From assembly GCF_021483235.1 (NCBI RefSeq), contig NZ_JAKEEC010000001.1:428501-492500 (forward strand): a DNA stretch of 64,000 nucleotides, in the 5' to 3' direction. Made by a program: the position numbers and the translations under genes. The DNA is from Arthrobacter alkaliphilus (GTDB lineage: Bacteria > Actinomycetota > Actinomycetes > Actinomycetales > Micrococcaceae). Each line of letters opens with the position of its first letter. Position 1 is the first letter of the stretch. The notes under the pieces are model-generated. The model did not search any database. It was not told the origin of the DNA and saw nothing but the letters and a program-made list of their open reading frames with translations. Positions 28,045-36,401 of this stretch are shown in pieces.

Positions 28045-28178
28045 CCGCCATCTCAGTGGTGTTTTGGCGAAACTCAGTGTGCGCGGGGAGGCGTCTCCGT
28101 GTGCTGACGTGGGGTTTTGTTCCGCATCTCCGTGTGCGCCGATCAAAACTCAGTGTTCCGCCGGCGTCCACGGAGATG
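28045..28178 (+). repeat. CTCCGTGTGC/CTCAGTGTG repeat array, copy 2 (plus-strand sense)
   Basis: Contains CTCAGTG, ACTCAGTGTGCG, TCTCCGTGTGC, ATCTCCGTGTGCGC and ACTCAGTGT, spaced 20-35 bp, and ends in an inverted copy (CACGGAGATGAGG). The words match the array at 20977-21112 but run in the opposite direction. The 27858-28463 gap holds this array, an AT-rich stretch with a LexA-like site, and the promoter region of the lipoprotein; no other gene was seen. Confidence 0.7.
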
Positions 28179-28309
28179 AGGTTTCGCGGTGGTTTCTCCA
28201 TGGCCCTCCTAGTGGCGGTCTCTTGCTTACGACGCTACGGGGGTTTCGCGGCCACCCCTAGATCCAACCTCACGTATGTGGATATTTATTCGAATCTTAT
28301 TTTGCTTGA

Positions 28310-28325
28310 TCGAACATAGATTCGA
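28310..28325. promoter_or_regulatory. LexA (SOS) box-like site
   Basis: TCGAACATAGATTCGA fits the actinobacterial SOS box TCGAAC-N4-GTTCGA with one mismatch. It lies 139 bases before the Excalibur lipoprotein start and about 450 bases upstream of the LuxR start, inside an AT-rich stretch that also has two ATTCGAATCTT words 32 bp apart. The site is read from sequence only; LexA control is inference. Confidence 0.4.
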
Positions 28326-28463
28326 ATCTTGGAGCCAAGCCGCGCCATCGAGACTTGCGTCAAGAGGCCTTCTAGCCTATGTGGACAACGTTTTCTATTC
28401 TCGCATTTGAGATGCTAGGATCTGCTGACATTCGCGTTAAAAACTGAATCATGGGGGCAATAA

Positions 28464-29135
28464 ATGAATACTCGCGCGCTCGGAAACACCGGGGAGATAA
28501 AGCATGCGTCGCATGACTTCCTGAAATCTCGCAAAGCAATCTTCAAGATCGTAGCCATCGTCACATTCGGAGCCGCTGCACTCTCACTTTCCGCGTGCGG
28601 CGGTGCCAGCCCAGGGACATCCCAAGCGGGTGCAACCCAATCGACCTCGGCGTCGGCGTCGCCAACTCGGACACCCACTCCCACACCAACGGCTACCGCA
28701 CCGAGATCCACGTCCTGCGTGACGGAGAACGCAACTGAGAGCTATCCACCGAAGGTGTATATCTGTACAAAATCGGACGCAGGAGCCTTGCTCTGGATGG
28801 AAAGCTCCGAGTCCAAGAGAGTGACGGATGCACGTGCGGCAGCGGCCGCAGCGGCTGCGAAGGCGGCAGCAGATAAGGCTGCAGCCGACAAGGCGGCCGC
28901 AGATGCCGCGGCAGCTCACGCCGCGGCCCAGGCCAAGGCAGACGCCGATGCGACCGCAGCGAAGGCCCAACAAGACCAAGCCCAGGCCAGGCAGGTCCAG
29001 CAACAGGCGCCTTCGTCCGTTTATTACAAGAACTGCACCGCAGCCCGCGCCGCCGGCGCCGCACCGATCTATCGCGGGCAACCCGGCTACCGGCCCGAGC
29101 TGGACAGGGATGGGGACGGCATAGCCTGCGAATAG
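28464..29135 (+). CDS. Lipoprotein with C-terminal Excalibur calcium-binding domain
   Basis: A 223-aa protein. A long N-region is followed by a hydrophobic core and lipobox LSAC (Cys about 46), then a Ser/Thr/Pro-rich linker, a 55-residue Ala/Lys/Asp-rich helix (residues 125-180) of coiled-coil type, and an Excalibur domain at the end (YYKNCTAARAAGAAPI then DRDGDGIACE, with the DxDxDG calcium loop and two Cys). Excalibur proteins sit outside the membrane and are often fused to nucleases or cell-wall proteins. GGGGG precedes ATG 28464. No function is clear. Confidence 0.85.
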   Translation: MNTRALGNTGEIKHASHDFLKSRKAIFKIVAIVTFGAAALSLSACGGASPGTSQAGATQSTSASASPTRTPTPTPTATAPRSTSCVTENATESYPPKVYICTKSDAGALLWMESSESKRVTDARAAAAAAAAKAAADKAAADKAAADAAAAHAAAQAKADADATAAKAQQDQAQARQVQQQAPSSVYYKNCTAARAAGAAPIYRGQPGYRPELDRDGDGIACE

Positions 29136-29171
29136 GTGCAAATCGCCAAAGCAGGGTTGAGCGACACGGAA

Positions 29172-29690
29172 AATTCCTGACGCTACGCGAATTCCGGTAG
29201 CGTCAGGAATTTCGCGCGTCGCCAGGAAATTTGCGCGTCGAAAGACAGCCGCTCGGCCTGCGGCATCCAGACATCCCCTGACGAAGGCGCCCTGGCCGGG
29301 CAGGGCGCAGCGACTCCGTAAATTCCTGGCGCTACGCGAATTCCGGTAGCGTCAGGAATTTCGCGCGTCGCCAGGAAATTTGCGCGTCGAAAGACAGCCG
29401 CTCGGCCTGCGGCATCCAGACATCCCCTGACGAAGGCGCCCTGGCCGGGCAGGGCGCAGCGACTCCGTAAATTCCTGGCGCTACGCGAATTCCGGTAGCG
29501 TCAGGAATTTCGCGCGTCGCCAGGAAATTTGCGCGTCGAAAGACAGCCGCTCGGCCTGCGGCATCCAGACATCCCCTGACGAAGGCGCCCTGGCCGGGCA
29601 GGGCGCAGCGACTCCGTAAATTCCTGGCGCTACGCGAATTCCGGTAGCGTCAGGAATTTAGCGCGTCGCTAGGTAATTTGCGCGTCGAAA
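29172..29690. repeat. Tandem array of a 149-bp unit, about 3.5 copies, each with two hairpins
   Basis: AATTCCTG words start at 29172, 29321, 29470 and 29619, an exact 149-bp period. Each unit has a hairpin AATTCCTG(A/G)CGCTAC / GTAGCGTCAGGAATT with an 11-base loop containing GAATTC, then GCGCGTCG direct repeats, then a second hairpin GCGCCCTG/CAGGGCGC. Copies 2-4 share a G in the left arm where copy 1 has A (keeping a G-T pair), and the last partial copy is diverged after the hairpin. The array fills the 619-bp gap between the lipoprotein and cspA; no gene is visible in it. Confidence 0.9.
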
Positions 29691-29702
29691 GCGTACAAAC
29701 AC

Positions 29703-29738
29703 AAAAAAGCAGGGCCGGTCAAAATTGACCGGCCCTGC
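29703..29738 (-). terminator. Rho-independent terminator of cspA
   Basis: On the minus strand a 14-bp perfect stem (GCAGGGCCGGTCAA and its complement, 29709-29738) with a tiny AT loop is followed by TTTTTT (29703-29708). It starts 17 bases after the cspA stop. Strong textbook terminator. Confidence 0.92.
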
Positions 29739-29754
29739 TTTTGAAATCCGAAGC

Positions 29755-29958
29755 TTAGAGAGCCTGGATGTTTACTGCCTGCGGACCCTTGGGGCCCTGC
29801 TCGACGTCGAAGGAAACCTTCTGGTTCTCTTCGAGGGAGCGGTAGCCGCCGGCGTTAATTGCGGAGTAGTGAGCGAAAACGTCCTGGCTGCCATCTTCCG
29901 GGGAGATGAAGCCGAAGCCCTTTTCGGAGTTGAACCACTTGACGATACCTGTAGCCAT
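29755..29958 (-). CDS. cspA: Cold shock protein
   Basis: A 67-aa single cold-shock domain that binds single-stranded RNA/DNA. RNP-1 KGFGFI (residues 14-19) and RNP-2 VFAHYSAI (27-34) are intact, with the usual start [17 protein letters not shown]. Full family length. It acts as an RNA chaperone in the cytoplasm and, in this genus, is often abundant at all temperatures. It has a long leader and its own terminator. Confidence 0.97.
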   Translation of the reverse strand: MATGIVKWFNSEKGFGFISPEDGSQDVFAHYSAINAGGYRSLEENQKVSFDVEQGPKGPQAVNIQAL

Positions 29959-30110
29959 TTTTCCAGTTTCCTTACTGAAGGTGGAGGTTGTCCCGACTGT
30001 CGGGCCTCCGGTGTGGGGTGTTCTCCACCGTTACTTCAGAAGGTCGCGGTTGATGGACCGCGGGAACTGCCTGAACTACCAAATGCCAAACACAACAACA
30101 GGAACCAGCA
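29959..30110 (-). promoter_or_regulatory. Long cspA leader region
   Basis: About 150 bases before cspA without an ORF. GGAAAC lies 7 bases before the ATG, and GTGGAG / CTCCAC (near 29982 and 30024) plus smaller complementary stretches could fold into a leader structure, as in cold-shock mRNAs whose leaders sense temperature. The regulatory role is inferred from the family. Confidence 0.4.
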
Positions 30111-30199
30111 TACAGGGGTTTGCCGATATGGCTAGTCTTTAGCAAAATTCGTCACACTCTGCCGGACGGCCTGCACGCGACACGGACCGGTGCGCATGA

Positions 30200-30559
30200 T
30201 CAGTCCAGGCAGAGGCAGAATGGATGACCCGCGGGATCAAGGAAAACCCGGAATGTCGTACCCGGCTGGTTCTCATGCTTGGTGGCGCCGAGCTCAAGCA
30301 CAGCCGCCTCCGCGGTGTCGAGGTCGTCCACAACGACGTCGAGGTGCATCTGCTGCGGGACGTCCTGGCCGGGCCATTGGGGCGCCCTGTAGGAGTCGAC
30401 TTTCTGGAACGAGAGGGAATCTCCGTAATCGGCGCGGATGGACCACCAGTCATCGTCGTTCCGTTCGATTTTCCACTCAAGCAGGGCGCTGTAGAACTCG
30501 GCCAAGGTCTTGGGGTCGGGACAATCGAGGACGACGACGGGAAAGCGTGCGATAGCCAT
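30200..30559 (-). CDS. VOC (glyoxalase/bleomycin-resistance-like) family protein
   Basis: A 119-aa single VOC domain. The N-terminal strand MAIARFPVVVLDCPDPKTLAEFYSALL and the paired His/Glu positions (QMHLDVVVDDLDTAE and VFLDPAGHPFCLC) are typical of the large actinobacterial 'VOC family protein' group with unknown substrates. The reading frame extends upstream, but ATG 30559 gives the family N-terminus. No operon partner. Confidence 0.8.
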   Translation of the reverse strand: MAIARFPVVVLDCPDPKTLAEFYSALLEWKIERNDDDWWSIRADYGDSLSFQKVDSYRAPQWPGQDVPQQMHLDVVVDDLDTAEAAVLELGATKHENQPGTTFRVFLDPAGHPFCLCLD

Positions 30560-30599
30560 GGCCCCCACTCTAGGACCGTTGCCGGAGGATCGCACCAGC

Positions 30600-31778
30600 T
30601 CAGGGCGTCGGATTAGGCGCGGGGATCGTCGTCGGAAACGTGCCGAGGTTCCTATAGAGGTCCGAGTTGAACGTGGTGTGCCCGTGGTCGTCAGAGACAT
30701 AGACCTCGAACGTGAAGATGCTGTCGCCGTGGTCAAGCGTGAACTCGATCGTGGGGTTCACAGCGGATATTGTCCCCTGCGAGACAATCCGGCCGTACCT
30801 CTGCTCCGGAACGCTGAGATCCGCGCCGTGCTGCGCGGGGTCACGGATGAAGTATCGGACCGTGTACGGCGCTGACGGCAGCGGCCGCAGGGTCGGGTAG
30901 AAGGTGAAATTCCTCGTGCCGGTCGCTGGATACACCATCGCACGCCACTGGAAGGTGGTGACGGCGGGAGTGAGAGCGTCGTTGAGGTCACGGATGCCGG
31001 CGCGGTTCGTTTCGGCGTCGAAGCTGCGGTTGGCGGAGCTGCTGCGGCTATGGCTGACGGCTTTGGAGAAAGGCCCGAGTCCCAGGCCGAGGCTTACACC
31101 GAGCCCGATAGTGACGACCGGAAGGAGGATCGCCCACATGAGCGAACGGCGTCGCAAGCCGGCGCGCACGGCCTCCCGATGCACCGAGAGCGTGTGCGGT
31201 ACGACGCCTGTGGCTGCGGCTCTTGAGTATGGGCTGTAGCCCGCGCGGGCCCAGGCCTCAATGTATGCGGCGCGCGGTGGCAGTGGAGCTTGCGCGCCTC
31301 CTTCCGGGTTCCAGTAGGACAGGAATGGCAGCGGCAGGTCCCGGAGCCGGTCGTAAGGGTCCCTCGTGGTGAAGGTCGGCACCATGCGGTACTGAACTCC
31401 CCCGCGGCTGGTGTACCGGTGAAGGTAGGGGTAAAAGTCTTCAAGATGGGTGCGGTCGATCCTGGCCCGGACAACGAATGCCCTCGTCACCGTTGCCTCG
31501 AAGCGCGTAAGCGTAACCCACTCCCCGGCATACCAAAGTAGGACGGCACCCGCGATAGCCGAGACTATTGAACCCGCAATGATGAGCCCCTCAGCCGAAG
31601 ACGGGATGATTGTGCTGTCGCGGTCGTTGACAAGGATCGAGCCGGCTACTGCTATCGCAGCGATGAGCACGAGACCCGCACCGAGGGCCGCACCAGCCCA
31701 GCGCGGCATCCGCAAGGCGCGGATCTGGACTGGTAGATCATCCTCGCGGAAATGATCCCCGGAATTCGGAACGAACAT
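30600..31778 (-). CDS. Membrane protein of unknown function, two N-terminal and one central membrane segments
   Basis: About 392 aa. Hydrophobic segments near residues 32-50, 68-88 and 218-240; the region between (about 95-215) is hydrophilic and Arg/Tyr-rich, with PFLSYWNPEGG; the last 150 residues form a beta-rich domain ending in a Pro-rich tail. GGGGG 5 bases upstream favours ATG 31778 over ATG 31793. I recognise no family. Confidence 0.7.
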   Translation of the reverse strand: MFVPNSGDHFREDDLPVQIRALRMPRWAGAALGAGLVLIAAIAVAGSILVNDRDSTIIPSSAEGLIIAGSIVSAIAGAVLLWYAGEWVTLTRFEATVTRAFVVRARIDRTHLEDFYPYLHRYTSRGGVQYRMVPTFTTRDPYDRLRDLPLPFLSYWNPEGGAQAPLPPRAAYIEAWARAGYSPYSRAAATGVVPHTLSVHREAVRAGLRRRSLMWAILLPVVTIGLGVSLGLGLGPFSKAVSHSRSSSANRSFDAETNRAGIRDLNDALTPAVTTFQWRAMVYPATGTRNFTFYPTLRPLPSAPYTVRYFIRDPAQHGADLSVPEQRYGRIVSQGTISAVNPTIEFTLDHGDSIFTFEVYVSDDHGHTTFNSDLYRNLGTFPTTIPAPNPTP

Positions 31779-31971
31779 CACTACCCCCAACATTCATCGG
31801 GAAAGGCCCCGAGCCCGATGCTCCCATAAGCCGCTCCCCTTTGGCGGTCGATGGGCGAATTCTCGGCAATTCTTAGGCAAAAACTTGCACTGCCGTGCCC
31901 ACAGTGCTGTCCACCTCCCGCACCCGAATTCCTCGGCGTAAAGTTCTGCCAAGGGACCGGAAGGACCGCCC

Positions 31972-33261
31972 ATGGAGACCGACCCGCCAACAACAGCACA
32001 ACAGAAACAGCCCCAGGAGATCGACACCCTCATCATCGGCGGGGGCCAAGCGGGACTGGCCACGAGCTACTTTCTCAGCAGGGCCGGCGTCGAGCACGTG
32101 GTTCTGGAACGACGGCCCGCGCTGGGTGGGGCGTGGCAGGATCGCTGGGACGGGTTCGTGCTGAACACGCCGAATTTCTCGCTCGACTTGCCCGGGATGC
32201 CGTATTCGGGCCCGGAGCCGGAGGCATTCATGGCGCGCGACGACGTGGTGGACTACTTCCGCGAGTATGCCCGGCGGATTGAGGCGCCGGTCCTGACGGG
32301 CACGAATGTCACACGGATCTCGACGTCGGATGGCGGCTTCACCGTTGAAACCTCCGACGGCGGTTGGCGGGCACACAAAGTGGTGCTGGCGACAGGCGCT
32401 TACCAAGTACCGAAAGTCCCGGCATTGGCGGCCAAACTTCCGGACAGTGTTGTGCAACTTCACACGCACGGCTATCGCAATCCGGAGCAGTTGCCGGACG
32501 GCGCCGTGCTGATTGTCGGGACGGGGCAGTCGGGTGGCCAGATCGCGGAGGAACTTCTCGCCGTCGGACGTGAGGTGCATCTGGCGGTGTCGACGTGTCC
32601 GGAGGCGCCCCGCCGGTACCGCGGGCACGACATCCTCTACTGGCTCCTGCAGGCCGGCATCCACGGGCCCAAGTACGGGATCACCGCACTGACGGTCGGG
32701 CAGCTGCCCTCCCCGGCGGCGCGCTTCGCCTGCAACCCCCTGCTGTCAGGCACAGGCGGCGGCCACGATGTCCACCTCCGCGATCTCGGCCGTCAGGGCG
32801 TTCGGCTGCACGGCCACCTGGAAGCAGCCGACGACGGCGAACTCACCTTCACGGACGACCTCCCCGAACGCCTGGCAACAGTCGAGGCCGGATTCGCCCA
32901 GCGCATGGGCCGGGTCCTCGACGCCTACATCGCCGCCGCCGGAATCGAGGCACCCGCTGCACTGCCGCGACCGGTGGACGACTGGTTGCCCGCGCCGTCG
33001 CCTGCAGTGCTGAACCTGGCGGCCGAGAACATCACCTCGGTCCTGTGGGCCACGGGGTATCGACTGGACCTTGGCTTCGTGGACATCCCGGTTCTGGATG
33101 CGTGGAGCTACCCGCGTCACGTCCGGGGCGTCACCGAGCAACCGGGGCTTTTTGTTGTTGGTTTGCCGTGGCTGACGGGGCATTACTCCTCGGTCGTCGG
33201 CGGGGTGGGCGTGGATGCGGAGTATGTCGCGGGGCGCGTGGGTGAACCACGGGCCGCCTAG
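31972..33261 (+). CDS. Flavin-dependent monooxygenase, FMO/YUCCA-like (CzcO family)
   Basis: A 429-aa FAD- and NADPH-binding enzyme. FAD Rossmann motif IIGGGQAGLATSYFL (residues 21-35), FMO-type segment LGGAWQDRWDGFVLNTPNF, a second Rossmann motif for NADPH LIVGTGQSGGQIAEEL (about 180-195), and the ATGYR motif (LWATGYRLDLGF). It oxygenates an unknown small molecule. GGAAGGA precedes ATG 31972. It converges with the TetR gene, overlapping it by 4 bases, and may be unrelated to that efflux unit. Confidence 0.85.
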   Translation: METDPPTTAQQKQPQEIDTLIIGGGQAGLATSYFLSRAGVEHVVLERRPALGGAWQDRWDGFVLNTPNFSLDLPGMPYSGPEPEAFMARDDVVDYFREYARRIEAPVLTGTNVTRISTSDGGFTVETSDGGWRAHKVVLATGAYQVPKVPALAAKLPDSVVQLHTHGYRNPEQLPDGAVLIVGTGQSGGQIAEELLAVGREVHLAVSTCPEAPRRYRGHDILYWLLQAGIHGPKYGITALTVGQLPSPAARFACNPLLSGTGGGHDVHLRDLGRQGVRLHGHLEAADDGELTFTDDLPERLATVEAGFAQRMGRVLDAYIAAAGIEAPAALPRPVDDWLPAPSPAVLNLAAENITSVLWATGYRLDLGFVDIPVLDAWSYPRHVRGVTEQPGLFVVGLPWLTGHYSSVVGGVGVDAEYVAGRVGEPRAA

Positions 33262-33932
33262 CGGGTGGACGGCACGTCGACCCCGGTGGGGAATCCTTTT
33301 TTGAGAAGCTCGAGCCCCACCGTGAGGGCGTCGAGGAAGGTGGCGCGATCCAACGGTGCGTCTTCGGCGGCGAGGTTGAAAAGAGGCGCGACTGCCGCTC
33401 CGGCTGCAGCAACGAGCATTGCGGCGTAGACGCGCGGGCGCGGGTCCCCGGGCGGCGCCTTGAGGCGGCGGGCGATGAAGTCCCTCGCGTCATCCAGGGG
33501 GCGCAGTGCTGACATCAGGCCAACCGTCGTGCGCAGTTCCGGCGTGCTGGCCACCAGTTGGGCCCGGGCCTGTTCCACGGCCCACTCTTCGGGTGTGAGG
33601 TCTTCGAACACGGCGGTGAGCGCGGCTTCGTAGGTGTCGATGATGCTTAGGTCATCGGATGCCTGGGCCAGGTAGGCCGCGACGGTCTCGTCCTGCAGAT
33701 CAGTCAGGAGAACCGCTTCCTTGGTGGGAAAGTATCGAAAGAACGTTCGGGGCGATACTTCCGCGGCATCTGCGATTTCTTCGATGGTGGTGGCTGCGAA
33801 TCCGTTCGCGCTCATCAGCCGGATGGCAGCCGCTTGCAGCGCCTTCTGGGTCTTGCGTTTCTTGCGTTCGCGCAGGCCCTCGCTCGCAGCCATCGTCATG
33901 GAACCAACAATACCAAGAATGACAATTGGCAT
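33258..33932 (-). CDS. TetR-family transcriptional repressor
   Basis: A 224-aa regulator. The N-terminal HTH region (KTQKALQAAAIRLMSANGFAATTIEEIADAAEVSPRTFFRYFPTK, split by family pattern into helix 1, turn and recognition helix) is classic TetR; the C-terminal ligand domain is unremarkable. It is divergent from an EmrB-type exporter with a dyad operator directly upstream, so it most likely represses that exporter and itself and is released by an exported drug. Start could also be ATG 33899 or 33893, nearer the HTH. Confidence 0.88.
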   Translation of the reverse strand: MPIVILGIVGSMTMAASEGLRERKKRKTQKALQAAAIRLMSANGFAATTIEEIADAAEVSPRTFFRYFPTKEAVLLTDLQDETVAAYLAQASDDLSIIDTYEAALTAVFEDLTPEEWAVEQARAQLVASTPELRTTVGLMSALRPLDDARDFIARRLKAPPGDPRPRVYAAMLVAAAGAAVAPLFNLAAEDAPLDRATFLDALTVGLELLKKGFPTGVDVPSTR

Positions 33933-33938
33933 GAAGCG

Positions 33939-33963
33939 TTATCTGTCATAGACTGACAAATAA
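33939..33963. promoter_or_regulatory. TetR-type dyad operator between the repressor and exporter
   Basis: TTATCTGTCA-tagac-TGACAAATAA: 10-bp arms with one mismatch around a 5-bp spacer, located 7 bases upstream of the repressor start and about 33 bases before the exporter start. Placement and symmetry are those of a TetR operator controlling both divergent genes. Confidence 0.7.
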
Positions 33964-33995
33964 CAGAAGATGACTCTTTGAGGCGGTGTTGTGCG

Positions 33996-35576
33996 ATGCG
34001 TACTTCATCCAAGTGGCTGGCCTTGGTGGCATTCAGCCTGTCCACCCTTGTTATCGGCTTGGACTCGACGATTCTCGCCGTGGCTCTGCCGACACTGGCC
34101 CGGGCCCTCAACGCGACCCAGTCCGAACTGCAGTGGTTCAGCACCGCATTCCTGCTGACTGTGGCCGGAGGAATGCTTCCTGCGAGCGTGATCGCGGACC
34201 GCGCGGGCCGCAAGAAGACACTGTTGGCCGCGCTGCTCATCTTTGGCGGAAGTGCCTTCTGGTCGGCATATGTCACCGGGCCCGGCCAGCTGATTGCGGC
34301 TCGGGCGATCATGGGCTTCGCCGCCGCGCTGATCGCGGTGGTCACCCTCGGGGTGATCCCGGTGATGTTCGACTCCGCCGAACGGGGAAAGGCGGTCGGG
34401 ATCATGATGGCGGCCACCTTCCTCGGGCTGCCGATCGGGCCCATTTTGGGTGGCTGGATCTTGACAAACTTCTGGTGGGGCTGGGTTTTCCTGATGAACG
34501 TGCCGGTGGCCGGGCTGGCATTCGTGCTGGTCCTGACGCTGGTTCCGGAATCCAAGCCCGATACGCGTGATCCGCTTGATCTGGTCGGCCTGATCCTCGG
34601 CGTGGGCGGCCTGGCAGCACTCTGCTACGGGTTTGTGCGTGCGGGCAGCAACGGCTGGGCAGACGCCGAGGCGCTCACTTGGATCGGCGGCGGCCTGATC
34701 TCACTGATCGTCGTCGCGGGGTGGGAACACCACATGGCCGCTACAGGCCAAGCGCCCCTCATTCCGCCGTCGTTGTTCCGGGCCCGAGGTTTCACCGCCG
34801 GTACCATCGTGCCGTGGATCGGCCAGTTCGCGATGGTGGGAATGTTGTTCATCCTGCCCTTGTACTGGCAGGCGGTCCGGAACGAGGATGCGATGGGCTC
34901 GGGCTTGCGGCTGCTCCCGCTTATCGCGGGATTCATCGTTGCGGCGGCCCTGGGCGACCCTGTGGCGAAACTGTTTGGTCCCAAGGCGGTTGCGACAGGC
35001 GGCTACCTGGTCATGGCGGTAGGCGTCTTCCTCGGGGCCAGGATGGCTGCTCCTTCCAGCGATCTCTACATGGCCGTTTGGCTCGCGATCGCAGGACTCG
35101 GCATGGGGCTCGGGTTGGTCACGGCGGCATCCGTCGCACTGCGGAACGTCCCTGCAGACAAGTCCAATCAAGCGTCCGCGGTGTTTCAGGCCCTCCAGAA
35201 GACCGGTGGCCCGCTCGGGGCCGCGGTCCTCGGCAGCGCCCTGAGCCAGGCCTACCAACAGCATCTTGTCCTCCCGGCGAACCTGCCCGGGAGCGTGGCG
35301 GACACGGTCAAGTCGGGAGTCTTCCAAGGCCTGGCTGTGGCTACCAAAATGCCCCAGATCGGCGACACCGTCCGCGACGCGTTCGAGACCGGCATGTCCA
35401 CCACGCTCTGGATCTGCGTCGGCATCGCAATCGCCGCCGCACTGGCTGCGCTCGCGCTATTGCCCGGCCGCGTCGACGCACCGGACGGCCCCGCACCGGA
35501 CGGCACCGAACCTTACGGAACCGGACCGACGTCGGCCCCCGAGCCGCTCCAGTCGCGAAACCTACCGCCCCAGTGA
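33996..35576 (+). CDS. MFS drug exporter, DHA2/EmrB-QacA type (14 TM)
   Basis: A 526-aa proton antiporter with about 14 membrane segments. It has the DHA2 motif LDSTILAVALPTLARAL in TM1, ADRAGRKKTLL (motif A), and GPILGGWILTNFWWGWVFLMNVP at the TM5 end (motif C region). The C-terminal tail is Pro/Gly-rich. It probably exports lipophilic or antimicrobial compounds under control of the adjacent TetR. ATG 33996 is taken as start with GAGG 12 bases upstream; TTG 33978 is a weaker option. Confidence 0.88.
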   Translation: MRTSSKWLALVAFSLSTLVIGLDSTILAVALPTLARALNATQSELQWFSTAFLLTVAGGMLPASVIADRAGRKKTLLAALLIFGGSAFWSAYVTGPGQLIAARAIMGFAAALIAVVTLGVIPVMFDSAERGKAVGIMMAATFLGLPIGPILGGWILTNFWWGWVFLMNVPVAGLAFVLVLTLVPESKPDTRDPLDLVGLILGVGGLAALCYGFVRAGSNGWADAEALTWIGGGLISLIVVAGWEHHMAATGQAPLIPPSLFRARGFTAGTIVPWIGQFAMVGMLFILPLYWQAVRNEDAMGSGLRLLPLIAGFIVAAALGDPVAKLFGPKAVATGGYLVMAVGVFLGARMAAPSSDLYMAVWLAIAGLGMGLGLVTAASVALRNVPADKSNQASAVFQALQKTGGPLGAAVLGSALSQAYQQHLVLPANLPGSVADTVKSGVFQGLAVATKMPQIGDTVRDAFETGMSTTLWICVGIAIAAALAALALLPGRVDAPDGPAPDGTEPYGTGPTSAPEPLQSRNLPPQ

Positions 35577-35644
35577 AACGCCTTGGCGCGCTCCCCCAAC
35601 GAGTCAGCTCCTAGGCGAGCGGGCGTCCTACGCGAGCGGGCGTC

Positions 35645-35923
35645 CTAAGCGAGGTGGACGGCGTTCCACTCGAGAATGTTCGGGTCGGCGAGCCCTTCGG
35701 TGACAAACGGATCGCCGGCGACGAACCGCTCCGCCTCCTCGCGTGAGGTGAAGATCCCCATCGACCCTGCGGGCTGATCCGCGGACAGGAACGGCCCCAA
35801 GGAAATGAGTCCACCACCAGCAGCGTGGAACGCCTCGTAGTAGGCCTTGTGGCGGGGGTACGTTTCGACAACACGCGAGCGGTCGACGCCCTCGCGCAGG
35901 GTGTACAGCACAACGGATTCCAT
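35645..35923 (-). CDS. YciI family protein
   Basis: A 92-aa ferredoxin-like fold protein: a strand MESVVLYTL, HKAYYEAFHAAGGGLISLGPFL (with the family's conserved His and Gly pattern), then FTSREEAERFVAGDPFVTEGL and a C-terminal strand. YciI proteins have poorly known enzymatic roles. It lies between the DHA2 exporter (convergent) and the ArsR gene (same strand, 56 bases upstream), so it may be cotranscribed with ArsR. Confidence 0.82.
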   Translation of the reverse strand: MESVVLYTLREGVDRSRVVETYPRHKAYYEAFHAAGGGLISLGPFLSADQPAGSMGIFTSREEAERFVAGDPFVTEGLADPNILEWNAVHLA

Positions 35924-35979
35924 TCGCCAAACTTTACAGTGCGAACTCTGCTACGGAGTGCCACTCTGGTACACGCAGC

Positions 35980-36345
35980 TCAAGCCTCACCCACGATATC
36001 GCCGTGGTGGTGGCGGGGCGTTCCCTCGAGGGAGTGTTCGGCTTGGAAGATGGCGTCGGTGACGAGTTGGCGGACGTGCTCATTCGCGAGGCGGTAGTAG
36101 ACCCGGGTTCCGGCTTGCCTTGTGGTGACAACCCGACCTAGGCGCAATTTGGCCAGGTGCTGGGAGACCGATGCCTGGGTCTTGTGGACCAGCTCCGCCA
36201 ACTGGTTGACCGGCAATTCGCCGTCGCGCAGTGCAAGGATGATTCGGACCCGGGTGGCGTCGGCGAGCATCGCGAAGACTTCGACGGCGAGCTCGACGTA
36301 TTGGCTGTCCGGTTCCCGGCCGCACACGGCATTATCTGCATCCAT
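35980..36345 (-). CDS. ArsR/SmtB-family metal-sensing repressor
   Basis: A 121-aa winged-helix repressor. HTH: NQLAELVHKTQASVSQHLAKLRLGRVV, wing RQAGTRVYYRL. The alpha-5 helix NEHVRQLVTDAIFQAEHSLE keeps a His and a His/Glu spaced as in alpha-5 metal sites of CzrA/NmtR-type sensors, and the C-terminus adds HHH. A divalent metal ligand (Zn, Co, Ni or Mn) is likely. It is divergent from the M-box/Nramp unit, and the 55-bp space between its start and the riboswitch holds an imperfect AT-rich dyad (ATACC...GGTAT), which may be its operator. Confidence 0.85.
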   Translation of the reverse strand: MDADNAVCGREPDSQYVELAVEVFAMLADATRVRIILALRDGELPVNQLAELVHKTQASVSQHLAKLRLGRVVTTRQAGTRVYYRLANEHVRQLVTDAIFQAEHSLEGTPRHHHGDIVGEA

Positions 36346-36401
36346 GCTTATATTGTTTCATACCGCCCAAATGAGGTATATATATTGAGCAAGGTGCCGT
36401 T

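Noticed and set aside
29172..29690. CRISPR-like periodic repeats
   Set aside because: The whole 149-bp unit repeats, including what would be the spacer; no unique spacers and no cas genes.
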